NCBI RefSeq assembly: GCF_010233585.1
Contig: NZ_CP045997.1
Span: 4,263,399 to 4,327,398, forward strand
Direction: 5' to 3'
Length of the DNA stretch: 64,000 nucleotides
Source of the DNA: Spirosoma endbachense
Lineage (GTDB): Bacteria > Bacteroidota > Bacteroidia > Cytophagales > Spirosomataceae
Shown: positions 45,181 through 56,645 of the stretch, in pieces
Layout of the letters: each line of letters starts with the position of its first letter
How positions within the stretch are numbered: position 1 is the first letter of the stretch
Program-made: the position numbers and the translations under genes
The notes under the pieces: generated by a model
The model's database searches: none
What the model was told of the DNA's origin: nothing
The model's input: only the letters and a program-made list of their open reading frames with translations

Positions 45181-45444
45181 ATGTATGTGATTTTGGTGTA
45201 TGACATGGGGCAGAAGCGTGTCGGGAAGATGCTGAAACTCTGTCGGCGGTATATGAACTGGATTCAGAATTCGGTGTTCGAGGGCGAAATGACGGAGGTG
45301 CAACTGCGCGAATTATTGCACGAAGCCAGGCGTATTATGGATGAAGATGAAGACAGTCTGATTTTATTTAAAAACCGGGATCAGAAGTGGCTCGATAAAC
45401 AGATTATAGGGGTAGAGCGGCAATCGACAGACAACTTTTTGTAG
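45181..45444 (+). CDS. cas2: Cas2 adaptation protein
   Basis: An 87-residue ferredoxin-fold protein: MYVILVYDMGQKRVGKMLKL contains the first beta-strand and the conserved Asp, CRRYMNWIQNSVFEGEMTEV follows, and a C-terminal tail completes the dimer interface. It forms the Cas1-Cas2 complex. Its stop codon is the left limit of the leader. Confidence 0.95.
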   Translation: MYVILVYDMGQKRVGKMLKLCRRYMNWIQNSVFEGEMTEVQLRELLHEARRIMDEDEDSLILFKNRDQKWLDKQIIGVERQSTDNFL

Positions 45445-45661
45445 GGGATTAAATCGTCGATCAGGCCAAAGTTGTTCTTTGACTTCTTGAAATCAGGGCA
45501 ATAAATGGGATCAAATCGACTTAACTGGTTGTACGACAGGGCGTCGTCGGTCGGCGGGGTTTTTCGTACAATTACCGACCGACGACTTTTCGATCTTATA
45601 TTGTATCAGGAAGAATAGGTTTAGGCGTTGTATACGCCCATTTTTAGGTTTAAATTGTCGG
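45445..45661 (+). promoter_or_regulatory. CRISPR leader
   Basis: 217 bases between cas2 and the first repeat, AT-rich at both ends, without a gene. It holds TTGTACGA (45529-45536), GTCGTCGGTCGG (45543-45554), TCGTACAA (45564-45571) and CCGACCGACGAC (45575-45586), two interleaved inverted repeats in the order A-B-A'-B', followed by TTTT. This fits an H-type pseudoknot or two exclusive stems. The leader should carry the promoter and integration signals for the array transcribed rightward. Confidence 0.6.
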
Positions 45662-48600
45662 CTTCTAATCGTACCTGAGTGGAATTGAAATCCGTTGGTG
45701 CCGCCCCCCATGATCTTCGAATCAAGCCTTCTAATCGTACCTGAGTGGAATTGAAATGTGCATACGCGGCACTGGCATCGTAGTAATAGACCCTTCTAAT
45801 CGTACCTGAGTGGAATTGAAATCCGATGTTAAGCCACAGCCGGGGCGCTCCCCACACCTCTTCTAATCGTACCTGAGTGGAATTGAAATCTGGCAATCTG
45901 ACCATAAGCCAGCTGAGCGAGCAAGACTTCTAATCGTACCTGAGTGGAATTGAAATATGATGGTGTCAAGGCAACCAGCAACAAGGAAACCACTTCTAAT
46001 CGTACCTGAGTGGAATTGAAATTAGAGAAACAATAGCCAGAGTTGTGCTTCGGTTGAACTTCTAATCGTACCTGAGTGGAATTGAAATATGCTTCGACGC
46101 CGTAAGGAGCGCATCGGATTACGACTTCTAATCGTACCTGAGTGGAATTGAAATAGTAATCCAGGCTTAAATGAATCAATCGGGCTTTTACTTCTAATCG
46201 TACCTGAGTGGAATTGAAATTGGAGTTGTACGCCCAATGGAGAGCATGTAGTTCCACTTCTAATCGTACCTGAGTGGAATTGAAATAGTTGAAGCCAGAC
46301 CGAACTATCGTAAACAGGCTTCCTTCTAATCGTACCTGAGTGGAATTGAAATTGATAGTCGCTACTTCACCCAGAGCCAGGCTGATTCCTTCTAATCGTA
46401 CCTGAGTGGAATTGAAATGATGCAATCTGGAGAAGCGCTGGCCAACGACCATACCTTCTAATCGTACCTGAGTGGAATTGAAATTCCGTTCCGGCCACCA
46501 GCTTTTTGATGGTATCAATCTTCTAATCGTACCTGAGTGGAATTGAAATAATACCCCGATGGGTCAGGCAAAAAACTGGGTGAGTCTTCTAATCGTACCT
46601 GAGTGGAATTGAAATACGATTTCCTGGGTGTGCTGCCGGGTGATCTTGGTCTTCTAATCGTACCTGAGTGGAATTGAAATAACAACAATGGCTGGAAGCT
46701 TTACGGTCAGGCAACTCTTCTAATCGTACCTGAGTGGAATTGAAATAGTTAATTATTGTCGATAGTCTGTGTGGGGCTGGCGCTTCTAATCGTACCTGAG
46801 TGGAATTGAAATGCGACATTATTCCCAATCCCGACGCGCCTCTACCGGCTTCTAATCGTACCTGAGTGGAATTGAAATGCAACTACCCAATGGCTCTTTT
46901 GTGCCCGATCGGACCTTCTAATCGTACCTGAGTGGAATTGAAATAAAATGGGCAGCGGGAAGGTGGGCTGGATAACAGCCTTCTAATCGTACCTGAGTGG
47001 AATTGAAATTATTCTAGAATAAAGGAAAGGCCGCTCTTTTGCTTACTTCTAATCGTACCTGAGTGGAATTGAAATAACACTGCTGCGGGGGTATTACCTG
47101 CAGGTCACGGTCTTCTAATCGTACCTGAGTGGAATTGAAATACGATCGCCAGATCATAAAAACGATCGGGGGTTTCTTCTTCTAATCGTACCTGAGTGGA
47201 ATTGAAATGTGAGTGTAGCTAATATGCGGTCGCGAGTCTTCTCACTTCTAATCGTACCTGAGTGGAATTGAAATTAAGGGCCGAAGAGCGAAAGTTGCCG
47301 AAACGAGAGTCTTCTAATCGTACCTGAGTGGAATTGAAATATCAGTCAATTGGCCAATGCAAGACCGGGATTTCATCTTCTAATCGTACCTGAGTGGAAT
47401 TGAAATAAGAGAACGAAATATCAACAGTCGAAGGGGCTTTAGCTTCTAATCGTACCTGAGTGGAATTGAAATTCGTAGGCGACTGATATAGCCTGTCCGG
47501 TTGCGGCATCTTCTAATCGTACCTGAGTGGAATTGAAATAAGTGAATACTTAGATTGATCCATTCGCAAAGCTGCTTCTAATCGTACCTGAGTGGAATTG
47601 AAATAATGAGGGATCGTAGGACGTTGGGCGTCCCTTGCCCTTCTAATCGTACCTGAGTGGAATTGAAATCATGAAAACCTTCAAACTATCCCCTTCGCCG
47701 GTTCCCTTCTAATCGTACCTGAGTGGAATTGAAATGAGTGCGTTTTTATCGCTCGTCACTGACTTAACGCACTTCTAATCGTACCTGAGTGGAATTGAAA
47801 TATGATTGTATCCATGCAGGATGTGCATTGTTCTCTGCTTCTAATCGTACCTGAGTGGAATTGAAATAAAGAAAGTCTTTATGTGACAAGTACATATTGC
47901 TTACTTCTAATCGTACCTGAGTGGAATTGAAATGGTTTTTACCTTCCCCTGACTCGAAGAAGCTACTACCTTCTAATCGTACCTGAGTGGTCCTAATTTG
48001 GGGGAGTACTATAGTTTGAGAGTTTCTTCTAATCGTACCTGAGTGGAATTGAAATGATCGAAGAGCATTTACCCGGTGTGCTTGGCGCATTCTTCTAATC
48101 GTACCTGAGTGGAATTGAAATTAACAAAAGGGGGATTATTGAGCAGGAGAAATCTGTCTTCTAATCGTACCTGAGTGGAATTGAAATTTCGTCCGTCCGA
48201 CGTAGCCCGTTTGCCGGGCGAACTTCTAATCGTACCTGAGTGGAATTGAAATCTTTCGTAATAATTCTTTGATTCATAAAAGCCTAGTCTTCTAATCGTA
48301 CCTGAGTGGAATTGAAATGGAGTTAGAGAGTCTTGATGCGATACGCAGGTTATCTTCTAATCGTACCTGAGTGGAATTGAAATAACAGCAGTGGCTGGAA
48401 GCTTTACGGTCAGGCAACTCTTCTAATCGTACCTGAGTGGAATTGAAATATCGCCAGTTCGGTATCGATCGTTCGGCTGTTGATCTTCTAATCGTACCTG
48501 AGTGGAATTGAAATATCGGGGCGAGAAAACGCCCGCCATTGAAGGCAAACTTCTAATCGTACCTGAGTGGAATTGAAATAAGTACACACTGAAAAGAGAG

Positions 48601-48962
48601 GCTGGTGTATAACCCTTCTAATCGTACCTGAGTGGAATTGAAATGTCAGTTAAGCGGTGGAAAATAAAAAACCTCGAAACTTCTAATCGTACCTGAGTGG
48701 AATTGAAATCATTCGGAAAATACGCCGGTTACCCGCTTAGCGAGACTTCTAATCGTACCTGAGTGGAATTGAAATACGTTACAGCAAACCACCATCAACG
48801 CGGCTCTGGCGCTTCTAATCGTACCTGAGTGGAATTGAAATCAGAAACTAGACTTGGTAATCAGGGAATCGTTTTGCTTCTAATCGTACCTGAGTGGAAT
48901 TGAAATTAGCTTAAGCCATTTCTGTGTGGACTAAACAACATACTTCTAATCGTACCTGAGTG
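45662..48962 (+). CRISPR. Type I-B CRISPR array, 51 repeat copies, 50 spacers
   Basis: The 30-base repeat starts CTTCTAATCG and ends GGAATTGAAAT; repeats 1-35 and 37-50 appear full, the 36th (47970) keeps only its first 21 bases and the 51st (48943-48962) only its first 20. Spacers are 35-37 bases, period 65-67. The repeat end ATTGAAAT is the usual 8-base 5' handle of subtype I-B, and the degenerate repeat lies at the right end, so transcription is rightward from the leader. First repeat at 45662-45691. Spacers 16 and 42 are nearly identical. Confidence 0.98.
47989..48013 (-). mobile_element. Insertion-sequence end scar inside the array
   Basis: The complement reads TATAGTACTCCCCCAAATTA then GGACC. 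It matches 20 of 25 bases with the sequence starting at 48963, which abuts a transposase remnant. It follows directly after the truncated repeat 36, with TGG shared at the junction, as if a deletion removed the rest of an insertion sequence through a TGG microhomology. The 12 bases after it (GTTTGAGAGTTT) look like what is left of a spacer. Confidence 0.55.
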
Positions 48963-49196
48963 TATAGTGCTCCCTATATTTAGGACCAGTTTTTGCTTTT
49001 TTTAATTGAGGTTTTCCGATTCTACGTCGACTTGCAAAGGAGTACAGTACACCTCAGCAGGTGTTTTTCTAGCCAGACCTTGATGGCACATACAATCACC
49101 GTCGTCCTCATCAAGGGTTAGACAACCAAATTCCCTTTGAGGTATATCGGCGGGATTACCCGCTTCATGCTGCCAGTCGGGGAATAATCTAATCAC
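48963..49196 (-). pseudogene. Decayed insertion-sequence end with transposase C-terminal remnant
   Basis: TATAGTGCTCCCTATATTTA (48963 on) resembles an IS3/IS150-type terminal inverted repeat and follows the truncated last CRISPR repeat. A minus-strand frame at 49002-49196 ends with CHQGLARKTPAEVYCT, similar to the common C-terminal segment RPHQxLxxxTPAEVYF of IS3-family integrases. The frame lacks the catalytic DDE part and starts mid-protein, so it is a remnant. No second end was found on the right. Confidence 0.5.
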
Positions 49197-49377
49197 TCAA
49201 TACACGTAGTCACTAGGCGAAGCAAATGTCGGTTTATTTCATGTACTGGCTCGTTGATCGAGTAAGAACATAGGCCCACTAAATGCCCTTGCAACTGTTT
49301 AAGCCTATTCACCCGGCGTATTATTCACACCACAGGAAATGTAGGGCGTCACACGTTGATTTCCTTAACTTTGGGCC
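49197..49377. other. Gap before the AraC gene
   Basis: About 180 bases. TAACTTTG (49362-49369), 8 bases before the AraC ATG, fits the TAnnTTTG box but sits very close to the start; I rate it weak. Nothing else is supported. Confidence 0.35.
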
Positions 49378-50250
49378 ATGAATAAGTCCTTAGGAACTCA
49401 TCCGTCAGATTTTAATTCTGAACTCAAATTAAAAGGCTTCAAAGCCTACCAAGTAGACGTCAAGTCGGGTGGTCACAGCTATAATCGCAAAGACTTTTAC
49501 AAAATCAGTCTGAACACCGGGTCATATATTTTTCATTATGCTGACCGCAGTTTTGAAACCCAAGAAACTATTTTGTTTTTTGGCAATCCCCGAATTCCCT
49601 ACTCCTGTGAGGTTATCTCACAAACAGACGGTTACGCCTGTCTCTTCACGGAAGACTTTCTGCAATTGAGCGAACGCTCCGAGAGCCTGCTCCAGTCACC
49701 TTTGTTTAAACTGGGTGGTACGCCCATCTTACAGTTAAATCCTGAGCAAAAAGCGTCGATTGCCACGATTTATCAGAAGATGATGGCTGAGCAGGATTCG
49801 GACTATGCCTATAAGGATGAGTTGATCCGCAACTACATCGGCCAGATTATTCATGAGGCGTTGAAAATGCAGCCTTCTGAAAACTACCCCGAACACAAAA
49901 ATGCGGCCGTGCGAATCACAGCTGTATTTCTGGAGTTGCTGGAGCGACAGTTTCCCGTCGAAGATCCCAATCGGCCCCTTGAGCTAAAAACAGCTAAGGA
50001 TTTTGCCAACCAATTAGCGGTTCACGTCAACCACTTAAACAGTTCAGTTAAGGAGGTGACGGGCAAACCCACAACGGCTCATATTGCTGACCGCATTATC
50101 AGCGAAGCCAAAGCACTGTTGCAACATACCGACTGGAACATCGCCGACATCGCGTATGCTCTTGGCTTTGACTATCCGACCTATTTCAACAACTTCTTTA
50201 AAAAGAAAACGGGCCATATCCCCAAATCAATACGGGCTGCCTCCCTTTGA
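49378..50250 (+). CDS. AraC-family transcriptional regulator
   Basis: A 290-residue protein with a cupin-like N-terminal part (YKISLNTGSYIFHYADRSFE) and a C-terminal AraC double HTH: ELKTAKDFANQLAVHVNHLN, LLQHTDWNIADIAYALGFDY and YFNNFFKKKTGHIPKSIRA. It precedes a Tat-type aldo/keto reductase gene that is frameshifted and an SDR gene; the three look like a regulator-enzyme cluster. Confidence 0.92.
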   Translation: MNKSLGTHPSDFNSELKLKGFKAYQVDVKSGGHSYNRKDFYKISLNTGSYIFHYADRSFETQETILFFGNPRIPYSCEVISQTDGYACLFTEDFLQLSERSESLLQSPLFKLGGTPILQLNPEQKASIATIYQKMMAEQDSDYAYKDELIRNYIGQIIHEALKMQPSENYPEHKNAAVRITAVFLELLERQFPVEDPNRPLELKTAKDFANQLAVHVNHLNSSVKEVTGKPTTAHIADRIISEAKALLQHTDWNIADIAYALGFDYPTYFNNFFKKKTGHIPKSIRAASL

Positions 50251-50330
50251 TTTTTATACGTTTCGCTTTGTTTTTCATTAGTTCTGCTTCCGGCGGGTTG
50301 TGACCTTTGTAGCCTAGTAATTAAAAAACT

Positions 50331-51508
<1,178 letters not shown>

Positions 51509-51526
51509 TTCAACGAAATAAAAGAA

Positions 51527-52369
51527 ATGACGAGTCATAAAGTTTGGTTCATTACCGGTGCAGGTCGTGGCATGGGTGTAGATATTGCAAAAGCAGCTTT
51601 AGCGGTAGGTCATAAAGTAGTGGCAACAGGTCGTACTATAGAAAACGTTGCAAAGGAATTGGGTGAGGATGAAAACCTTTTCATTGTTAAACTGGATGTT
51701 ACGAAGCAAACTGACGCCGAAGCTGCGGTGAAAGCGGCTGTTGAAAAGTTTGGTCGTATTGATGTGTTGGTGAACAATGCCGCCAACTTCATGGCAGGCT
51801 TTTTTGAAGAGTTAACCCAGGAGCAAATTGGACAGCAATTACAGACAAGTTTATACGGTCCTATGATTGTAACCCGTGCTGTTCTCCCCATAATGCGTAA
51901 ACAACTCTCAGGTCATATCATTGCCATCTCTTCCACGGCTGGACTTACCAGCTTAGAGTTCTGTAGTGCATACTCTGCATCTAAATTTGGATTGGAAGGC
52001 TTTATGCAGGCACTACAAACAGAAGTTGCACCATTTGGTATAAACACCACCATTGTTAACCCAGGATTCTTTAGAACAGAGTTGCTTACCGATCAGTCAA
52101 CAAAGTATGCTGCCAACCCAATACCAGATTATACTGAAAAAAGAGAACAATTAGTGAAATTTTGGAAAGGTGCAAATGGTCAACAGTCAGGGGACCCGTC
52201 AAAATTGGCAAAAGCATTGGTAACAATTGCGGCTGAAGAAAAGCCACCTTTACGTTTCCTTGCAGGTGCTGATGCAGTCGCCACAGCAGAACAAGTTGCT
52301 GCAACACTCCAGCAGCAGATTAACGCGTATAGAGCGTTGTCAATCTCCTTAGCCCACGATGAGGCTTAG
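51527..52369 (+). CDS. SDR-family oxidoreductase
   Basis: A 280-residue classical SDR: VWFITGAGRGMGVDIAKAAL (TGxxxGxG), VATGRTIEN (NADP-like), NNAANFMAGFF, SSTAGLTSLEFCSAYSASKF with active-site Ser and YSASK, and NPGFFRTELL. It starts 18 bases after the reductase pseudogene, so they were likely co-transcribed. It is followed by a strong hairpin. Confidence 0.93.
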   Translation: MTSHKVWFITGAGRGMGVDIAKAALAVGHKVVATGRTIENVAKELGEDENLFIVKLDVTKQTDAEAAVKAAVEKFGRIDVLVNNAANFMAGFFEELTQEQIGQQLQTSLYGPMIVTRAVLPIMRKQLSGHIIAISSTAGLTSLEFCSAYSASKFGLEGFMQALQTEVAPFGINTTIVNPGFFRTELLTDQSTKYAANPIPDYTEKREQLVKFWKGANGQQSGDPSKLAKALVTIAAEEKPPLRFLAGADAVATAEQVAATLQQQINAYRALSISLAHDEA

Positions 52370-52401
52370 CCGAAGCCATCAATGAGTAAAACGATGAAAA
52401 T

Positions 52402-52438
52402 TAGCCGCCTGTCGATATCTATCGATTGCAGGCGGCTA
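52402..52438 (+). terminator. Hairpin after the SDR gene
   Basis: TAGCCGCCTG (52402-52411) and CAGGCGGCTA (52429-52438) with a 17-base loop, about 30 bases past the SDR stop. The following GTTTCATTT is only moderately T-rich, so a Rho-independent terminator is probable, not certain. Confidence 0.6.
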
Positions 52439-52770
52439 GTTTCATTTGAAGAAATGTCTCAACTAAAGCCCGAATAATTGATACGCAAATCGCTCTTCGT
52501 CTCAAGTGGGAGCGTTTTTCTGAGATTATATAAACTACCATTGCATAGAAGGGTGGATTGCTCTTTCTCGGGTTAACCAGTGAACAGACGTTGAGGTGAA
52601 CAAGGTTACCCTAAAGTCTTCACTATCTGTTCCTTCGTTGATGCTTATAGGTTTGAGTACAATCAGTAATTATGGTAAGTAAACCTGTAATCGGTATACA
52701 GGCCGGTTAACGGAATCGTCTGACCTTTGTTCCTACTAAATGAGCGCTTATTAAGCTGGTTTATAGGAAC
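52439..52770. other. Intergenic region with a dispersed motif copy
   Basis: About 330 bases without a gene. It holds CCCGAATAATTGATACGC and TTCGTCTCAAGTGGGAGC (52496-52513), shared with 56541-56605 and 58696-58713. The function of this motif is unknown. Confidence 0.5.
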
Positions 52771-53694
52771 ATGAAGATACAAATATTACTCGTAGGCATG
52801 GCCCTGATTGGCCCATTAACCCATTCTGGTTACTCCCAAACAACGGCGGATACCACTCAGAATAGAGCAGCCAAACCTGTTGAAAAGAAATATCAGGCGA
52901 AAGCACCGAAAACGCAGCCATTGGGAGTTGTCGCTTTTGGGCCTTCCAAGCAAACCACGATCCGGTGGCTGGGTTTCGCCGGCTTTTTTGTCAATTCTCG
53001 TGGGACAACGTTTATGATCGACCCGGTGCTGGAAGGGTTCGACATGCCGGTGCTGATTGATTTCCCAATTGCGCCCAAAGCCGTCCCCAAGCTGGATGCC
53101 GTCCTGGTAACCCACGCCGACAATGACCACTTTAGCGTACCGACTAATCAAAATTTGAAAGGGGTTACCAACGCGTATCACTCGACAATCTATGTCGACT
53201 CGCTGATGCAAAACCTGGGATTACCAGCCTTTGGGCATACCATCGGGGATAGTTTCCAGGTTGGTCCTGTACGAGTTAAACTGACTCCGGCCGACCACGC
53301 TTATCAGAACGCCTATCCGGGTATGAGCAAGCGCCGTTTCAAAAATGAAGATGCCTGTGGCTTCTGGATTCAAACGCCCGATGGCACTATCTGGGCACCC
53401 GGTGATTCCCGCCTGACACCTGGCCACCTGAGTATGCCCACGCCAGATGCTATCTTCTTTGATTTTTCGGATAGTGAATGGCACTTCACCTTTGAGGGCG
53501 CGGTGAAAGTCGCCAATGCCTATCCCAACACCCCGCTGTTGTTATGCCATTGGGGTTCGGTGGATGCACCAGACTTTAACCCGTTCAACGGTGACCCAGC
53601 CCGATTGGCGAAAGCGATTGTCAATCCGGGTCGGATCAAGGTGCTGGCACCCGGTGAGCCGTTTATGCTCAAACCGCTAAAGAAAAGTAAGTAG
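52771..53694 (+). CDS. Secreted metallo-beta-lactamase-fold hydrolase
   Basis: A 307-residue protein with a Sec signal peptide (MKIQILLVGMALIGPLTHSG). The MBL motif is THADNDHFS (metal ligands of the HxxxDH pattern), with a later PADHAYQ and a C-terminal CHWGS, as in UlaG-like lactonases and N-acyl phosphatidylethanolamine-type hydrolases. WLGFAGFFV is the typical strand before. It is the first gene of a four-gene run; the AraC gene starts directly after its stop. Confidence 0.88.
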   Translation: MKIQILLVGMALIGPLTHSGYSQTTADTTQNRAAKPVEKKYQAKAPKTQPLGVVAFGPSKQTTIRWLGFAGFFVNSRGTTFMIDPVLEGFDMPVLIDFPIAPKAVPKLDAVLVTHADNDHFSVPTNQNLKGVTNAYHSTIYVDSLMQNLGLPAFGHTIGDSFQVGPVRVKLTPADHAYQNAYPGMSKRRFKNEDACGFWIQTPDGTIWAPGDSRLTPGHLSMPTPDAIFFDFSDSEWHFTFEGAVKVANAYPNTPLLLCHWGSVDAPDFNPFNGDPARLAKAIVNPGRIKVLAPGEPFMLKPLKKSK

Positions 53695-54615
53695 ATGGAC
53701 AAAATACGAAAGCTCCAAAGTGTAGCTCAGTTTAATGCCGAGCGCGGACAATCGGTGCTGCACCCCTTAGTGAGTGTACTGGATCAGTCCCAATCCACGT
53801 CCGTTCAGACGGGTCGGTGGCTGTCGGAGTTGTACATCGTGTTTCTTAAACAAGCCCGTTGTGCGCCATTGGTCTATGGCCGTCAGCAGTACGATTATGA
53901 CGAAGGAACGATGCTGTTTATCGCGCCGGGGCAGGTGTTTGGCCTGGAAGAAAGTGAGGACGAACGGGTGCAGCCTACCGGTTGGGCACTGGCCTTTCAC
54001 CCCGATCTGATTCGTGGTACGGCCCTGGGCCAGCACATCAAAGACTACAGCTTTTTCGGGTACGACGTGAACGAAGCGCTGCATCTGTCCGAGCGGGAAC
54101 GGGCGCTAGTGCTGGAAGGCTTTCGCAAGATTGGCGATGAGTTGAACCACCCCATTGATAAGCACAGCAAGCGACTGATCGTGAGTAACATTGAGCTATT
54201 GTTGAATTACTGCATACGCTTCTACGACCGGCAGTTTATCACCCGTGACCACGTTCACAAAGATGCGTTGGCCCGGTTTGAAGCGCTGCTGGATGCTTAC
54301 TTTCAGACCGATAAGCCCCAAACAATAGGGCTGCCTACCGTGGGATATTGTGCCGAACAACTCCATTTGTCCGCCAACTATTTCGGGGACCTCATTAAGA
54401 AAGAAACGGGCCTGTCGGCTCAGGACTATATCCAGGCCAAGGTCATCGAGCTGGCCAAAGAACGCGTGTTTGATCTGAGTAAGTCGATCAGTGAAATCGC
54501 CTACGAAATGGGTTTCAAATACCCCCAGCATTTTACCCGGCACTTTAAGCAACGGGTGGGGCAGTCACCCAACCAATACCGTTCGCTTAACAACGAGTAC
54601 CGTTCGTTGAATTAG
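53695..54615 (+). CDS. AraC-family transcriptional regulator
   Basis: A 306-residue protein whose ATG follows the preceding stop codon immediately, so translational coupling is likely. The C-terminal AraC domain is clear: YCAEQLHLSANYFGDLIKKE, TGLSAQDYIQAKVIELAKER and ISEIAYEMGFKYPQHFTRHF. The short tail repeats QYRSLNNEYRSLN. It is likely to regulate its own operon. Confidence 0.92.
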   Translation: MDKIRKLQSVAQFNAERGQSVLHPLVSVLDQSQSTSVQTGRWLSELYIVFLKQARCAPLVYGRQQYDYDEGTMLFIAPGQVFGLEESEDERVQPTGWALAFHPDLIRGTALGQHIKDYSFFGYDVNEALHLSERERALVLEGFRKIGDELNHPIDKHSKRLIVSNIELLLNYCIRFYDRQFITRDHVHKDALARFEALLDAYFQTDKPQTIGLPTVGYCAEQLHLSANYFGDLIKKETGLSAQDYIQAKVIELAKERVFDLSKSISEIAYEMGFKYPQHFTRHFKQRVGQSPNQYRSLNNEYRSLN

Positions 54616-54657
54616 CCGCTTGTGGCTTCGTATCGATCACCTAAATCAAGCCTACCC

Positions 54658-55506
54658 ATGAAACACATGCTGTTACCGCTCACACTGACTTTGCTTTTAT
54701 CAGGGTCCGTGTTCGGGCAGAATTCAAACAAACCATCCCAGAAAGCCTCAATGGATAACCGAATCGAACGAGCCCGGAAAAAATACGAAGAACTGTTCGG
54801 GCAGCCCATCACGGCCAGCAAAACCGACCCCGAACTAATGACCATCCTGCAACGGTTCATTTTCGGTGAGGTGTTTTACATTGGAAACCTGGACGACAAA
54901 ACGCGGGAATTGATTACCATCACCGCGCTCACGACCAACCAGACCCTCCCCCAACTAACCGCGCACACCCAGGCCGCCCTCAACATCGGCGTAACGCCGA
55001 TTCAGATTCGGGAAGTGGTCTACCAATGCGCCCCGTTTATCGGTTTCCCTAAAGTGCTCAACGCCGTAGAAACCATCAACAAGGTGTTTGAAAGCCGAGG
55101 CATTAAGCTGCCACTGGAAGCCAAGGCAACCGTGAAGGAAGGTGAGCGCTTTGAGCGGGGACGCCAACAGCAGGCTCCGCTTTATGGTGACGCCATGAAA
55201 CAGAACCTGAAAACGCTGCCCGGCGAATTTGCCGAAGCCATTCCCAGAATGCTAACCGAATCAGCCTTCGGGGATTTTTATACCCGCCAGGGCCTGGACT
55301 TGAAAACCCGCGAACTGATGATTTTCTGTGGTCTGGCCACGTTAGGCGGCACCGAACGGCAGATGGCTTCCCATGCGGTCGGCAATCTAAAAGCAGGCAA
55401 CAGCAAAGAAACGCTACTGGCAGCGATGGTGCAGCTCTATCCCTACATCGGTTTTCCCCGAATCTCCAACGCCATTACCCTCATTAAAGACGCCAAAATT
55501 GACTAA
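54658..55506 (+). CDS. Exported carboxymuconolactone decarboxylase-family protein, tandem domains
   Basis: From the ATG at 54658 (MKHMLLPLTLTLLLSGSVFG, a signal peptide cleaved near GQ) 282 residues. It has two AhpD-like repeats (TRELITITALTTNQTLPQL, QIREVVYQCAPFIGFPKVLN in the first; TRELMIFCGLATLGGTERQM, MVQLYPYIGFPRISN in the second). The CxxC redox pair of AhpD is missing, as in plain carboxymuconolactone decarboxylase-like proteins. Co-oriented with the aldo/keto reductase that starts 7 bases later. Confidence 0.9.
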   Translation: MKHMLLPLTLTLLLSGSVFGQNSNKPSQKASMDNRIERARKKYEELFGQPITASKTDPELMTILQRFIFGEVFYIGNLDDKTRELITITALTTNQTLPQLTAHTQAALNIGVTPIQIREVVYQCAPFIGFPKVLNAVETINKVFESRGIKLPLEAKATVKEGERFERGRQQQAPLYGDAMKQNLKTLPGEFAEAIPRMLTESAFGDFYTRQGLDLKTRELMIFCGLATLGGTERQMASHAVGNLKAGNSKETLLAAMVQLYPYIGFPRISNAITLIKDAKID

Positions 55507-56514
<1,008 letters not shown>

Positions 56515-56539
56515 TTGCGCAATGTCCGTCGCAGTAAAC

Positions 56540-56605
56540 GCCCGAATAATTGACACGATCTCGTCTCAACTGGGAGCGTATTTTGAGAAGATAAAATCTG
56601 TGGTT
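56540..56605. repeat. Dispersed motif copy (CCCGAATAATTGA...TCGTCTCAACTGGGAGCG)
   Basis: Shares CCCGAATAATTGA(T/C)ACG and TCGTCTCAA(G/C)TGGGAGCG with the copy at 52467-52527 and partly with 58696-58713. It lies in the tail between the reductase and a convergent gene. Confidence 0.5.
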
Positions 56606-56645
56606 AAAAGTAATCAAGTGTCTAGTGAAGTCGTGACTAGTACAC

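Noticed and set aside
45621..48090. Long minus-strand frames with repeated FNSTQVRLE peptides across the array
   Set aside because: These are a translation artefact of the CRISPR repeats: a 66-base period is 22 codons, which keeps the frame open. They are not protein repeats.
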